Shown in pieces: positions 54,465 through 63,311 of a stretch of DNA of 64,000 nucleotides. The notes beneath the pieces are model-generated. The model was not told the origin of the DNA. It ran no database searches and worked only from the letters and a program-made list of their open reading frames with translations. The translations under genes were made by a program, and so were the position numbers. Within the stretch, counting starts at the first letter, position 1; the number at the start of each line of letters is the position of its first letter. The DNA is from JAUIAS01 sp030425395 (lineage in GTDB: Bacteria; Pseudomonadota; Alphaproteobacteria; Rhodobacterales; Rhodobacteraceae), in the NCBI GenBank assembly GCA_043553855.1, contig CP121336.1, positions 2,232,001-2,296,000 on the forward strand, written 5' to 3'.

Positions 54465-55657
54465 CCCAGATCTGCGATCAGGTCTTCGGGGTCTTCCAAT
54501 CCGACAGACAGGCGAAAAACGCCGTCGCCCGCAAAGGCTCGGTAACTGTCCGCCGCTGATCCTGTCAGGCGAAACGACGTGTCGATCAACCCGGCGCTGT
54601 CGAGCCAGAAGATCAGGCTGCGATGATGCCCAAGAGACACCGCATAGTGGATCACCTTCAGCTTTTCGATCATCGCGTTGGCGATACGTTCGCCGGTTGC
54701 CCGGTCACCAACCTGAAAGGTCAGCATTCCAGAAAAATTGCGCATCTGTTGCCGGGCCAGATCGTGCTGTGGATGCGAGGACAAGCCGGGCCAGCAAACC
54801 GAGGTAACCGAGCGCTGCCCTTCAAGCCATTCCGCAACCGCGCGGGTGCCCGCCTCATGTACCCGCATTCTTAGCGGCAGTGTCGATGCGCCGCGCGCGA
54901 TCAGCCATGCGTTGAATGGGGACAGGATGCCGCCGTGATGGATGCTCGCTTCGATCCGCATCTGCTTGACCAGATCGGCGCTGGCCGCGACGGCCCCGCC
55001 CACGGCATCGCCATGGCCACAGACATATTTGGTGATCGAATGCATCACCAGATCGACCCCCAGCGCGCCCGCGTCGATCCCGATGGGCGATGCAAATGTC
55101 GCATCGGTGGAGTGCAGCGCGCCGCCGTCATGGGCAATTGCCGAAATCGCCGCCAGATCGGCCAGCCGCATGATCGGGTTTGCCGGGCTTTCTGAGTGAA
55201 CAAGACGGGTATTCGGGCGCATCGCCGCGGCGACATTGGCGGCGTCCGACATATCGACGGTGCTGACCTCAACACCCATGCGGGGCAGGGTGTCGCGCAC
55301 GAATTCAGCGACCCCGGCATACGAGATATCTGAAACGATCACATGATCGCCCGCCGAGAGAAAGGTCAGGAAAATTGCCGTAGCCGCCGCCATGCCGCTT
55401 GCGGTGCACAAACACGCTTCGGTGCCCTGCATCGCGGCAATCTTGTCCTCGAGCATCTTGACCGTCGGATTGCCCCAGCGGGTATAGCAATACGGGCTGT
55501 CGTCGGTCATGTCGTGGGCGGAAAACCCGGATACGCTGTCTGAGACAAAAGACGATGACATATGGATTGCCGGACTGGACGCGCGCGAACTGGCGTCCGG
55601 GGTCTCGCCTGCGTGGATGGCGCGGGTCATCGGACCGAATGGGGGCTGGCGGGTCAT
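54452..55657 (-). CDS. Trans-sulfuration-type PLP enzyme (cystathionine beta-lyase/gamma-synthase family)
   Basis: A 401-residue Cys/Met-metabolism PLP enzyme. The PLP Lys is in MHSITKYVCGHGDAVGG, the PLP phosphate/ring residues are in YCYTRWGNPTVKMLEDKIA and TASGMAAATAI, and LVHSESPANPIMRLADLAAI is the family pattern. Beta-lyase, gamma-lyase and gamma-synthase activities cannot be separated here. The ATG at 55657 follows GGAGAG. Its stop overlaps that of the moeB-like gene by 13 bp, convergent. Confidence 0.9.
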   Translation of the reverse strand: MTRQPPFGPMTRAIHAGETPDASSRASSPAIHMSSSFVSDSVSGFSAHDMTDDSPYCYTRWGNPTVKMLEDKIAAMQGTEACLCTASGMAAATAIFLTFLSAGDHVIVSDISYAGVAEFVRDTLPRMGVEVSTVDMSDAANVAAAMRPNTRLVHSESPANPIMRLADLAAISAIAHDGGALHSTDATFASPIGIDAGALGVDLVMHSITKYVCGHGDAVGGAVAASADLVKQMRIEASIHHGGILSPFNAWLIARGASTLPLRMRVHEAGTRAVAEWLEGQRSVTSVCWPGLSSHPQHDLARQQMRNFSGMLTFQVGDRATGERIANAMIEKLKVIHYAVSLGHHRSLIFWLDSAGLIDTSFRLTGSAADSYRAFAGDGVFRLSVGLEDPEDLIADLGQVL

Positions 55658-55796
55658 GTCGTCTCTCCGTCTGGTTTTGTCTGACCTGAGCGGTTTGATC
55701 GCGCCTGTGCAAGCCCCGATACGACACCAAATCGGGATTTCGCGCTGGAAGCCACCGGGCCCGGGGATTAGCTTGCAGTTCAAAGGAGACACCCCG

Positions 55797-57809
55797 ATGA
55801 CAAACCCCCTGTTGCAAGACTGGACCGGTCCGTTTGGCCTTGCCCCGTTTGACGTTATTTCCGATGACGATTTTGAACCCGCGCTGGATATCGCCTTGGA
55901 CGCTCATGCGCGCGAAATGGCCGCGATTGCCGAAAACCCCGAACCGGCCAGTTTCGTCAATGTGATCGAGGCGCTCGAGGCGTCGGGGCGTGATTTGTCC
56001 AAGGTTCTGTCGGTCTTCTTCACCGTGGCAGGGGCTGACAGTAATCCCGCCCGGCAAGCGCTTCAGCGGAAGTTCTCGCCGCGTATCGCCGCGCATTATG
56101 CTGAGATTACCGCCAACAAGGCGCTGTTCGCGCGGGTCGATGCGGTTTGGGAGGCGCGCGCCACTCTGGATCTGACGGCCGAACAGGAACGTGTGCTGAT
56201 GCTGACCCGTCGCGGCTTTGTCCGGGCGGGCGCGGCCCTGACCGGGCAGGATGAAACCCGTATGAAAGAGATAAAGGGCCGCTTGGCCGAACTGGGCACA
56301 GCCTTCACCCAGAATCTTCTGGCGGATGAACGCGACTGGTATATGGCCCTTGGTCAAGATGATCTGGAGGGTTTGCCGGAATTCCTGCTGGATGCCGCGC
56401 AGGAGGCCGGGCGCGAAAAGGGGCTTGATCAGCCGGTCATAACCTTGTCGCGGTCGCTTGTCGTGCCGTTCCTGCAAAACGCGACGCGCCGTGATCTGCG
56501 GGAGAAAGCCTATGCCGCGTGGGCCGCGCGCGGCGCAAACGGAGGCGAGACAGACAACCGTGCCATTGCCGCGGAAATTCTTGCCCTGAGGCAGGAACGC
56601 GCCGCGCTTCTGGGGTATCCCGATTTCGCGCATTACAAGCTTGAAACCGAAATGGCGGGCACTCCGGAGGCCGTGCGCGACCTGCTGACCGAGGTTTGGG
56701 CCGCCGCACGGGCGCGCGCCGAAGAGGACGGCAAGGCGCTGGAAAAAAGGCTGGCCAATGACGGTATCGCGGGTCCGCTCGAACCGTGGGATTGGCGGTT
56801 CTACGCGGACAAAAGGCTCAAGCAAGAGCACGCGATAGACGATGCCGAACTCAAACCCTATCTGCAACTTGATCGCTTGATCGAGGCGGCGTTTGCCTGC
56901 GCAAATCGGTTGTTCGGTCTGGAATTCGCCCCGGTTGATGTGCCGCTTTACCATCCGGATTGCCGTGCTTGGGAGGTAACGCGCGATGGTGCACCGGTGG
57001 CTTTGTTCATCGGGGATTACTTTGCACGCGGTTCCAAACGGTCGGGTGCGTGGTGCAGCGCGATGCAGGCACAGGCCCGGTTCCCGCAAGAGCAGCACCC
57101 CATTGTGATCAACGTTTGCAATTTCGCCAAAGGCGCACCGGCGTTGCTGTCATGGGACGACGCGCGCACCCTTTTCCACGAATTCGGCCACGCTCTGCAC
57201 CAGATGCTGTCCGATGTGACCTATGAAAGCATCTCGGGCACATCCGTGGCACGGGATTTTGTCGAACTGCCCAGCCAGCTTTATGAACATTGGCTTGAGG
57301 TGCCCGAGGTGCCGTCCACCTATGCGACCCATGCCGAAACCGGTGAACCGATGCCCGAGGAGCTGTTGAACAAGGTGCTGGCCGCGTCACAATTCGACAT
57401 GGGATTCCAGACTGTGGAATACGTGGCGTCGGCGATGGTCGATCTGGCCTTTCACACTGGCCCGGCCCCGGCTGATCCGATGCAGCGGCAGGCCGAGGTG
57501 TTGGCCAGCCTTGGGATGCCCCGTGCCATCGGTATGCGCCACGCCACCCCGCATTTCGCACATGTCTTTGCCGGTGACGGATATTCCGCAGGCTACTACA
57601 GCTATATGTGGTCCGAGGTGATGGACGCCGATGCCTTTGCCGCCTTTGAAGAAGCCGGAGGCGCCTTTGACGCCGAACGTGCCCGGGCGCTCGAGGACCA
57701 TATCCTGTCGCGCGGGGGATCCGAGGAAGCGGACGTTCTCTATACCCGGTTCCGGGGCCGGATGCCGGGGGTTGCGGCGTTGTTGCGCGGGCGCGGACTG
57801 GCGGCCTGA
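55797..57809 (+). CDS. M3-family oligopeptidase (oligopeptidase A / Dcp type)
   Basis: A 670-residue zinc oligopeptidase degrading short peptides in the cytoplasm. The HEFGH zinc motif begins at His461 in TLFHEFGHALHQML; KYMSEV-like YYSYMWSEVMDADAF near residue 600 and the N-terminal FDVISDDDFEPALDIALDAHA are family features. The ATG at 55797 follows AAGGAGA, making it the real start; the frame opens 96 codons earlier without similarity. It is divergent from the PLP enzyme. Confidence 0.93.
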   Translation: MTNPLLQDWTGPFGLAPFDVISDDDFEPALDIALDAHAREMAAIAENPEPASFVNVIEALEASGRDLSKVLSVFFTVAGADSNPARQALQRKFSPRIAAHYAEITANKALFARVDAVWEARATLDLTAEQERVLMLTRRGFVRAGAALTGQDETRMKEIKGRLAELGTAFTQNLLADERDWYMALGQDDLEGLPEFLLDAAQEAGREKGLDQPVITLSRSLVVPFLQNATRRDLREKAYAAWAARGANGGETDNRAIAAEILALRQERAALLGYPDFAHYKLETEMAGTPEAVRDLLTEVWAAARARAEEDGKALEKRLANDGIAGPLEPWDWRFYADKRLKQEHAIDDAELKPYLQLDRLIEAAFACANRLFGLEFAPVDVPLYHPDCRAWEVTRDGAPVALFIGDYFARGSKRSGAWCSAMQAQARFPQEQHPIVINVCNFAKGAPALLSWDDARTLFHEFGHALHQMLSDVTYESISGTSVARDFVELPSQLYEHWLEVPEVPSTYATHAETGEPMPEELLNKVLAASQFDMGFQTVEYVASAMVDLAFHTGPAPADPMQRQAEVLASLGMPRAIGMRHATPHFAHVFAGDGYSAGYYSYMWSEVMDADAFAAFEEAGGAFDAERARALEDHILSRGGSEEADVLYTRFRGRMPGVAALLRGRGLAA

Positions 57810-57812
57810 GCG

Positions 57813-58742
57813 TCAGTAGCCGCTTTTGATGTCGACGGTATGGCGCAATCCTGCGCCATCCTCATTCCGGCGAATATTCGCGGCAATGGCTTGCGACGCG
57901 GTGTCGGCGCGCGTTTCCGAGGCGATGTGCGGTGTGACCGTCACGTGCGGATGCGCCCAGTAGGGGTGATCTGCGGGCAGGGGTTCGACGCGGAACACAT
58001 CCAGCGTGGCGTGTCCCACTTGCCCGGTTTCCAGCGCGTCCAGCAGCGCATCATCGTCGATCAACGGCCCGCGCCCCGGGTTGATCACCACAGCCCCGGA
58101 GGCCATCCAGCCCATCGTTTGCGCATTCAGGATGTTGTGGGTCGCGGGTGTGTCAGGCAGGAGAAGCACGACAATTTCAGCCTTGGCGAGAGCCGAGCGA
58201 AGCCCGTCATCGCCGCTGTGACAGGTGATCCCCTCTATCTGCTTGGAGCGGCGGCTCCAACCGTGGGTGTCAAAGCCGATATTTGACAGCATCTGGCCGC
58301 AGGCCGCGCCCAAGGCACCCAGCCCCAGAATGCAAACCTTGCGGTCCTGCGCGAGTGGTGGAACCTGCGGATCCCATTTGCCGTTCAGGCCATGAATTTG
58401 CGAGTCCATGCCCAGATGGTGCCTGAGGACGTGGCCAGTGACCCATTCCACCATGCCCTGTGTCAGCCCGTGGTCCACCATACGCGCAAGCGGGACCGTC
58501 AGCGTCGGGTTGCCGACGATGGTTTCCACCCCAGCCCACAGGCTCAGCACCGCTTTGAGACGGGTAAACGGCGTGAAATCGCGCACCGGCCCGTTGGGGG
58601 CGTAGACGATGTAATCCACGGTTTCGGGCGCAAGGTCGGTGCCGAGAGTGTAATCCAGCCCTTCGCCATCAAAAGCGGCTCTGAGGGTCGGTTCGTATTC
58701 GTCCCACCGGTCGGGACGGGCGGCAAAAAGGACGTAGATCAT
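57813..58742 (-). CDS. D-2-hydroxyacid dehydrogenase (GhrA-like glyoxylate/hydroxypyruvate reductase)
   Basis: A 309-residue NAD(P)H-dependent dehydrogenase. The cofactor motif is ILGLGALGAACGQML, the catalytic Arg in VINPGRGPLIDDDAL, the Glu in LDVFRVEPLP and the His in VTPHIASETR. Length and the lack of a long linker fit GhrA; glyoxylate from the ethylmalonyl-CoA pathway could be a substrate, but this is inference. The ATG at 58742 is chosen as the family-like start. Confidence 0.87.
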   Translation of the reverse strand: MIYVLFAARPDRWDEYEPTLRAAFDGEGLDYTLGTDLAPETVDYIVYAPNGPVRDFTPFTRLKAVLSLWAGVETIVGNPTLTVPLARMVDHGLTQGMVEWVTGHVLRHHLGMDSQIHGLNGKWDPQVPPLAQDRKVCILGLGALGAACGQMLSNIGFDTHGWSRRSKQIEGITCHSGDDGLRSALAKAEIVVLLLPDTPATHNILNAQTMGWMASGAVVINPGRGPLIDDDALLDALETGQVGHATLDVFRVEPLPADHPYWAHPHVTVTPHIASETRADTASQAIAANIRRNEDGAGLRHTVDIKSGY

Positions 58743-58752
58743 TGGGTGCGCC

Positions 58753-59892
58753 TTATCTGGGTCGGTGGATATGGGCGCTTTGTACCAGCCCGAACGCCCC
58801 GAGCAACACCAGCATTGCGGAACCGCCATAGCTGACAAGGGGCAGCGGGACGCCAACCACGGGCGCAAGCCCCATCACCATCGACATGTTGACCGCAAAG
58901 AACAGAAAGAAGGTGATTGCGACGCCCAGAACCATCAGAGACGAAAACCGGTCCCGTGTGGCCAGTGCGGTATAAACGCAGAACACGATGATCAGCGCAT
59001 AAAGCCCCAAGAGAGAAAACCCGCCGATAAATCCAAATTCCTCGGCCAGAGTGGTAAAGATGAAATCGGTGTGTTTTTCAGGCAGAAAGTTTAATCGCGA
59101 CTGCGTGCCCTGCATGAACCCGCGCCCTGTCCAGCCACCCGACCCAAGCGCGATCTTGGACTGGGTAATGTGATAGCCCGCCCCCAACGGATCAGAGGCC
59201 GGATCAAGGAACGTGTCGATGCGTCGGTATTGATAGTCCTTGAGCAATTGCCATTCGGTCCCGCGCCCTTGGAATACTGCGGCCACGATGCCGATCCCCG
59301 CGGTGATCACCGTCGCGAAATAGGCCCAGTGCACACCGGCAAGAAACATGATCCCGCCCCCCGCCGTCATCAACAGGATGGCTGTGCCCAGATCGGGCTG
59401 ACGCAACACCAGAAACGTGGGAAACAGGATCATCAACACCGGCACCAGAACCCAGAACGGCCGCGATGTCCGCTTGGCCGGGAGCCAGTCATAATATGCC
59501 GCGAGCAGCATCACGAGGGTGATCTTGGTCAGCTCGGACGGTTGCAGCCGCATGAACCCGATATCAATCCAGCGCTGTGCCCCCATACCGACAACGCCAA
59601 AGAATTCGACTGCGATCAGCAACAGGATGGACATCCCATAAGCCGCCCCTGCGAGGTTCCGCCAAAACCAGATCGGCACGACGGCCACGATCAGCATCAC
59701 CGAAAACCCCAGCGCAAAGCGTTTGACCTGCGGGTCCACCCATGGCGTAAAAGATCCCCCCGCCACCGAATACAGCATCAGGAACCCGACGCAGGCGACC
59801 GCGATGATGACGATCAGCAAAGGCCAGTTCAGATGCAGGATCTTGCGCGGGCCGCTGGGAACCGATTTGACGGCGTATTCAAGGTAACTCAT
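58753..59892 (-). CDS. rodA: RodA, SEDS peptidoglycan polymerase of the elongasome
   Basis: A 379-residue polytopic glycosyltransferase of the SEDS family. Characteristic segments are KRFALGFSVMLIVAVVPIWFW, GAQRWIDIGFMRLQPSELTKI, LPEKHTDFIFTTLAEEFGF and GVPLPLVSYGGSAMLVLLGAFGL. It overlaps mrdA by 4 bp at 59889-59892 and ends the mreBCD-mrdA-rodA cluster. Confidence 0.97.
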   Translation of the reverse strand: MSYLEYAVKSVPSGPRKILHLNWPLLIVIIAVACVGFLMLYSVAGGSFTPWVDPQVKRFALGFSVMLIVAVVPIWFWRNLAGAAYGMSILLLIAVEFFGVVGMGAQRWIDIGFMRLQPSELTKITLVMLLAAYYDWLPAKRTSRPFWVLVPVLMILFPTFLVLRQPDLGTAILLMTAGGGIMFLAGVHWAYFATVITAGIGIVAAVFQGRGTEWQLLKDYQYRRIDTFLDPASDPLGAGYHITQSKIALGSGGWTGRGFMQGTQSRLNFLPEKHTDFIFTTLAEEFGFIGGFSLLGLYALIIVFCVYTALATRDRFSSLMVLGVAITFFLFFAVNMSMVMGLAPVVGVPLPLVSYGGSAMLVLLGAFGLVQSAHIHRPR

Positions 59893-61832
59893 GCCCGACC
59901 CCGCCCGTCGCCATCGCCCTGTGGCATGATGCTGCGCAACCGGTCCTGCATAGCCCGGACCCGGTCGCGATCCTTGTTGGGATAGGCGCTCAGAGGGGGC
60001 ATGTCGCCATAGAGTGCCTGAAGCGTGATATCGCGCGCGATCGGGGCCGCGGCAGTAGAGCCGCCGCCGCCGTGTTCCACCACCACCGAAACGGCGATGC
60101 GCGGGGCGTCATAGGGCGCAAAGTTGACAAACAGCGCGTGGTCGCGCCGTTCCCATGGCAAATCTTCGTTCCGCACAACGCCCGCCGCGCGTTCCGCGGC
60201 GGTGATGTTGCGGACCTGACTGGTTCCGGTCTTGCCTGCAAGGCGGTTCGCGTCGTCGATGATCCGGCTGGCATAGGCTGTTCCGCGCCGGTCGTTGCTG
60301 ACCGCGAACATCGCGCGGCGCAGCTTGCGCAGGTTGTTTTCGTTCAAACCCAGCGAAGGGGCAGGGGGTGTTGGCTCTTCGACACCGTTGACCGATTTGA
60401 TCAGGCGCGGGCTCACTTCCTGACCTGATGCGATGCGCGCTGTCATCACCGCGAGTTGCAGCGGGGATGCCAGCATATACCCTTGGCCAATGGATGCGTT
60501 CACCGTATCGCCCACCAGCCATTCCTTGTCATACCGCCGTTTTTTCCACGCGCGATCCGGGGCAAGGCCGCTGACCACGGCAGACATTGGCAGATCGTGA
60601 CGCACCCCCAGACCAAAGCGCCGGGCCGTTGCGGAAATCTGATCCTGCCCAACCTTGAGCGCAAGGTCGTAGTAATAGACGTCACAGCTTTGCTTGAGCG
60701 AATTGAGCAGGTCCACATGCCCGTGCCCGGCCCGCTTCCAGCAGTGAAACCGCCGCCCCGACACTTCGAGATGGCCGGGACAGTATACGGTGTCTTCGGG
60801 GCCCATGACGCCAGCTTCCAGTGCTGCCAGCGCGGTGATCATCTTGAACGTGGACCCCGGCGGATACGCCCCCGAGACGGACTTGTTCGACAGCGGCCGA
60901 TATTTGTTTTCGGTAAGCGCCCGGTAATCGGCCACGGAAATACCGCGCACAAAAAGATTTGGATCAAAGGTCGGGGACGACACAATCGCCAGAAGTTCGC
61001 CTGACTGGATGTCCATGATCACGGCCGCGGCGCTCTCATCGCCAAGGCGTGCCTGAACAAACGCCTGCAAGTCGGCGTCAATGGTCAATTGCAGGTCTGA
61101 GCCTGCCTCGCCCTCGCGGCGATCCAGTTCGCGCATGACGCGCCCGGTTGCGTTCACTTCGACACGTTTTGTCCCTGCCTTGCCACGCAGGGATTGTTCG
61201 AATTTGGCTTCCACGCCGACCTTGCCCAGTTGAAAGCGGGGAATGCGCAGCAGGGGATCGGGTTCCTCGATCTGGCTCAGGTCATAATCGCTGACCGGTC
61301 CGACATATCCAACCGTATGGGCAAAATCCGCGCCGCGCGGATAGAACCGCGTCAAACCCACCTCGGGAATGACACCGGGCAGGGACGGTGCATTGATCGC
61401 AACGGTGCTCACGTCTTCCCAGTCGACCTGATCGGCCAGCGTCACAGGCAAAAACGGCGGCGAGCGTTCCATTTCCGCGATGGCGCGATTGAGCTGTTCT
61501 TCGTCCAGATCAATCAGGCGCGACAGCCCATCAATGACCGTGGCCACATCGCCGGCGTCTTCGCGGACGATCACGATACGATAGCTGGGGCTGTTCTGGG
61601 CGATAGGGCGGCCGTTGCGGTCGAAAATCTCGCCGCGCTCCGGCGGAATGAGCCGGATGTTGATCCGGTTTTCCTCGGCCAGCAGCCGGAACTGATCGGC
61701 CTGTTCGACCTGAAGATAGCGCATCCTGTAGGCGAGTGCGCCGACAAACACGGCCTGTAGCCCCCCCACCAGCATCGTGCGGCGGCTGAGGGTTGCGTGG
61801 GTCTTCTCCAGTTCTCGGGGGTTCCGCCTCAT
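59889..61832 (-). CDS. mrdA: Penicillin-binding protein 2 (peptidoglycan transpeptidase)
   Basis: A 647-residue class B PBP with an N-terminal membrane helix (MLVGGLQAVFVGALAYRM). The active-site Ser is in AYPPGSTFKMITAL, the second motif in SCDVYY and the third is GKTGTSQV. PERGEIFDRNGRPIAQN marks the pedestal domain. It partners RodA in lateral wall synthesis. Overlaps mreD by 4 bp. Confidence 0.97.
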   Translation of the reverse strand: MRRNPRELEKTHATLSRRTMLVGGLQAVFVGALAYRMRYLQVEQADQFRLLAEENRINIRLIPPERGEIFDRNGRPIAQNSPSYRIVIVREDAGDVATVIDGLSRLIDLDEEQLNRAIAEMERSPPFLPVTLADQVDWEDVSTVAINAPSLPGVIPEVGLTRFYPRGADFAHTVGYVGPVSDYDLSQIEEPDPLLRIPRFQLGKVGVEAKFEQSLRGKAGTKRVEVNATGRVMRELDRREGEAGSDLQLTIDADLQAFVQARLGDESAAAVIMDIQSGELLAIVSSPTFDPNLFVRGISVADYRALTENKYRPLSNKSVSGAYPPGSTFKMITALAALEAGVMGPEDTVYCPGHLEVSGRRFHCWKRAGHGHVDLLNSLKQSCDVYYYDLALKVGQDQISATARRFGLGVRHDLPMSAVVSGLAPDRAWKKRRYDKEWLVGDTVNASIGQGYMLASPLQLAVMTARIASGQEVSPRLIKSVNGVEEPTPPAPSLGLNENNLRKLRRAMFAVSNDRRGTAYASRIIDDANRLAGKTGTSQVRNITAAERAAGVVRNEDLPWERRDHALFVNFAPYDAPRIAVSVVVEHGGGGSTAAAPIARDITLQALYGDMPPLSAYPNKDRDRVRAMQDRLRSIMPQGDGDGRGRA

Positions 61833-62368
61833 GGTCGCCCCTTCGCCATATCGTCCGCACCAGGATTGGGCCGCCGCACTCCGAACACCAGATGCGACGC
61901 CAGAACCACCAGCGGATAGGACAGGATCGTCAAGGCCATCTGGATCACTGTAAGGCCAAGCGGCGCTTGCTCAACCAACAACATCGCGAGGATTGCCCGA
62001 CCCAGCAAGGTCACGCCGACGATGGCCGTGGCCGCCGCGATCCATTCCCCTGCAAAACTGGCGTCGCGCAGCCCGGCCACACCGGTGCGAAGCTGTTCGC
62101 AGACCAGAACGGTCAACAGGGCAAACAGGCCGGGTGGCCGCTGCAACAGGAAATCCGCAAACAGCATAACCGCAGCAATCAAAAGGGCCGGCACGTATTC
62201 AGGGCGTCTCTGGACCCAGGCGATGGTCAGCGCCAAAAGAAGATCAGGGCCGGTCCAAAGCGGTGGCAAGGTGTTTAACGGCAGCACCCGAAAGAACAGG
62301 ACCACAACGCAAATCCCGACAAACAGGGCGCGTTTGCTCCACAGTTGTGAGGTGGAAACGCTATTCAT
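61829..62368 (-). CDS. mreD: Rod shape-determining protein MreD
   Basis: A 179-residue membrane protein with about five helices: ALFVGICVVVLFFRVLPLNTLPPLW, LLLALTIAWVQRRPEY and LVVLASHLVFGVRR. The ATG at 62368 begins MNSVSTSQLWSKR and overlaps the mreC stop by 8 bp; an earlier frame opening at 62413 is not used. Assigned largely from position in the mre operon, with sequence consistent. Confidence 0.9.
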   Translation of the reverse strand: MNSVSTSQLWSKRALFVGICVVVLFFRVLPLNTLPPLWTGPDLLLALTIAWVQRRPEYVPALLIAAVMLFADFLLQRPPGLFALLTVLVCEQLRTGVAGLRDASFAGEWIAAATAIVGVTLLGRAILAMLLVEQAPLGLTVIQMALTILSYPLVVLASHLVFGVRRPNPGADDMAKGRP

Positions 62369-63254
62369 TGGCGCTGCTCGCCGGGAGGGGAGGGCGATTT
62401 GGGCGGACCACATTGCCGGGATCGGTCACGGTTTCGGTGCCGTGGTGGCGGAGAATCCGAAGGAATTCGAGCCGTTCCAGATCCGCCGACAGCCGCACCC
62501 GCAGACGTCCCCCCCGGTCCGCGGCAACCTGCCCGATGAGAAGTCCCGCAGGCAGAACCCCGCCATCGCCCGAACTGACGACCCGGTCGCCGGGGCGCAC
62601 GAGTTCGGTCTTTTCCAGAAAGTCGACAAGCGGAGCCGCAGTATTGTCCCCGGCGATCAGAGCGGTCTGGCCCGAGGGCTGGATCACGGCGGGTATCGCG
62701 CTTGAGGCATCCGTGACAAGGATCACGCGGGCCGTCTCCTGCCCCACGCCCGACACGCGCCCGACAAGGCCGATCCCGTCCATCGCGGCCCATCCATCCA
62801 CCAGCCCATCACGCGCGCCCACATTCAGCAACACCGATTGCCGAAAGGGGCTTCCGCTGTCGGCCATCACGACGCCGGTGATATAGGTCAGGCGCGGGTC
62901 CAGACGCACGTTATTGAGATCGAGAAGCCGCGCGTTTTCCTGTTCAAGCTGAAGCGCGGCTTCTTTCCATGCCTGCATCTGCCGCAATTCGCTGCGCAGT
63001 TCGCGGTTCTGTTCAACAAGGCGGGAATAGGATTGGAAATCACGGGCAAGGTTTATGGCCCCGGTAACCGGCACCATGGCCCAGTCAAAGCTGGGCATGA
63101 CGTGATCAACGATCCGCGCCCGGAATTGTTCGACGCGTGGGCTGTCGATCCGCCAAAACAGAAAAATACCGCCCAGACACAGGATAATCACGGTCAAAAG
63201 CAGACGCCTGACCGGGCCGGTGTAATCCTCGCGTTGTGCTTTGTCCCTGGCCAA
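62361..63254 (-). CDS. mreC: Rod shape-determining protein MreC
   Basis: A 297-residue membrane-anchored periplasmic protein: a basic N-terminus, one helix (LLLTVIILCLGGIFLFWRI), a coiled coil (SYSRLVEQNRELRSELRQMQAW) and a two-lobed beta domain (GLVGRVSGVGQETARVILVTDASSAIPA). I chose the TTG at 63254 because GGAG lies 8 bases upstream; the frame begins with GTG at 63275 but no ribosome-binding site precedes it. Confidence 0.88.
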   Translation of the reverse strand: MARDKAQREDYTGPVRRLLLTVIILCLGGIFLFWRIDSPRVEQFRARIVDHVMPSFDWAMVPVTGAINLARDFQSYSRLVEQNRELRSELRQMQAWKEAALQLEQENARLLDLNNVRLDPRLTYITGVVMADSGSPFRQSVLLNVGARDGLVDGWAAMDGIGLVGRVSGVGQETARVILVTDASSAIPAVIQPSGQTALIAGDNTAAPLVDFLEKTELVRPGDRVVSSGDGGVLPAGLLIGQVAADRGGRLRVRLSADLERLEFLRILRHHGTETVTDPGNVVRPNRPPLPASSANE

Positions 63255-63311
63255 GTCTAGATCTCCGTCAGGCACAGGCGGGCGTGGCGGACGTGTCTAA
63301 GGGTGCGCGCC

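Noticed and set aside
55305..57098. Long minus-strand open frame of 597 codons
   Set aside because: Antisense to the M3 oligopeptidase and overlapping the PLP-enzyme gene; contains no domain and is very Arg/Gly-rich as expected of a shadow frame.
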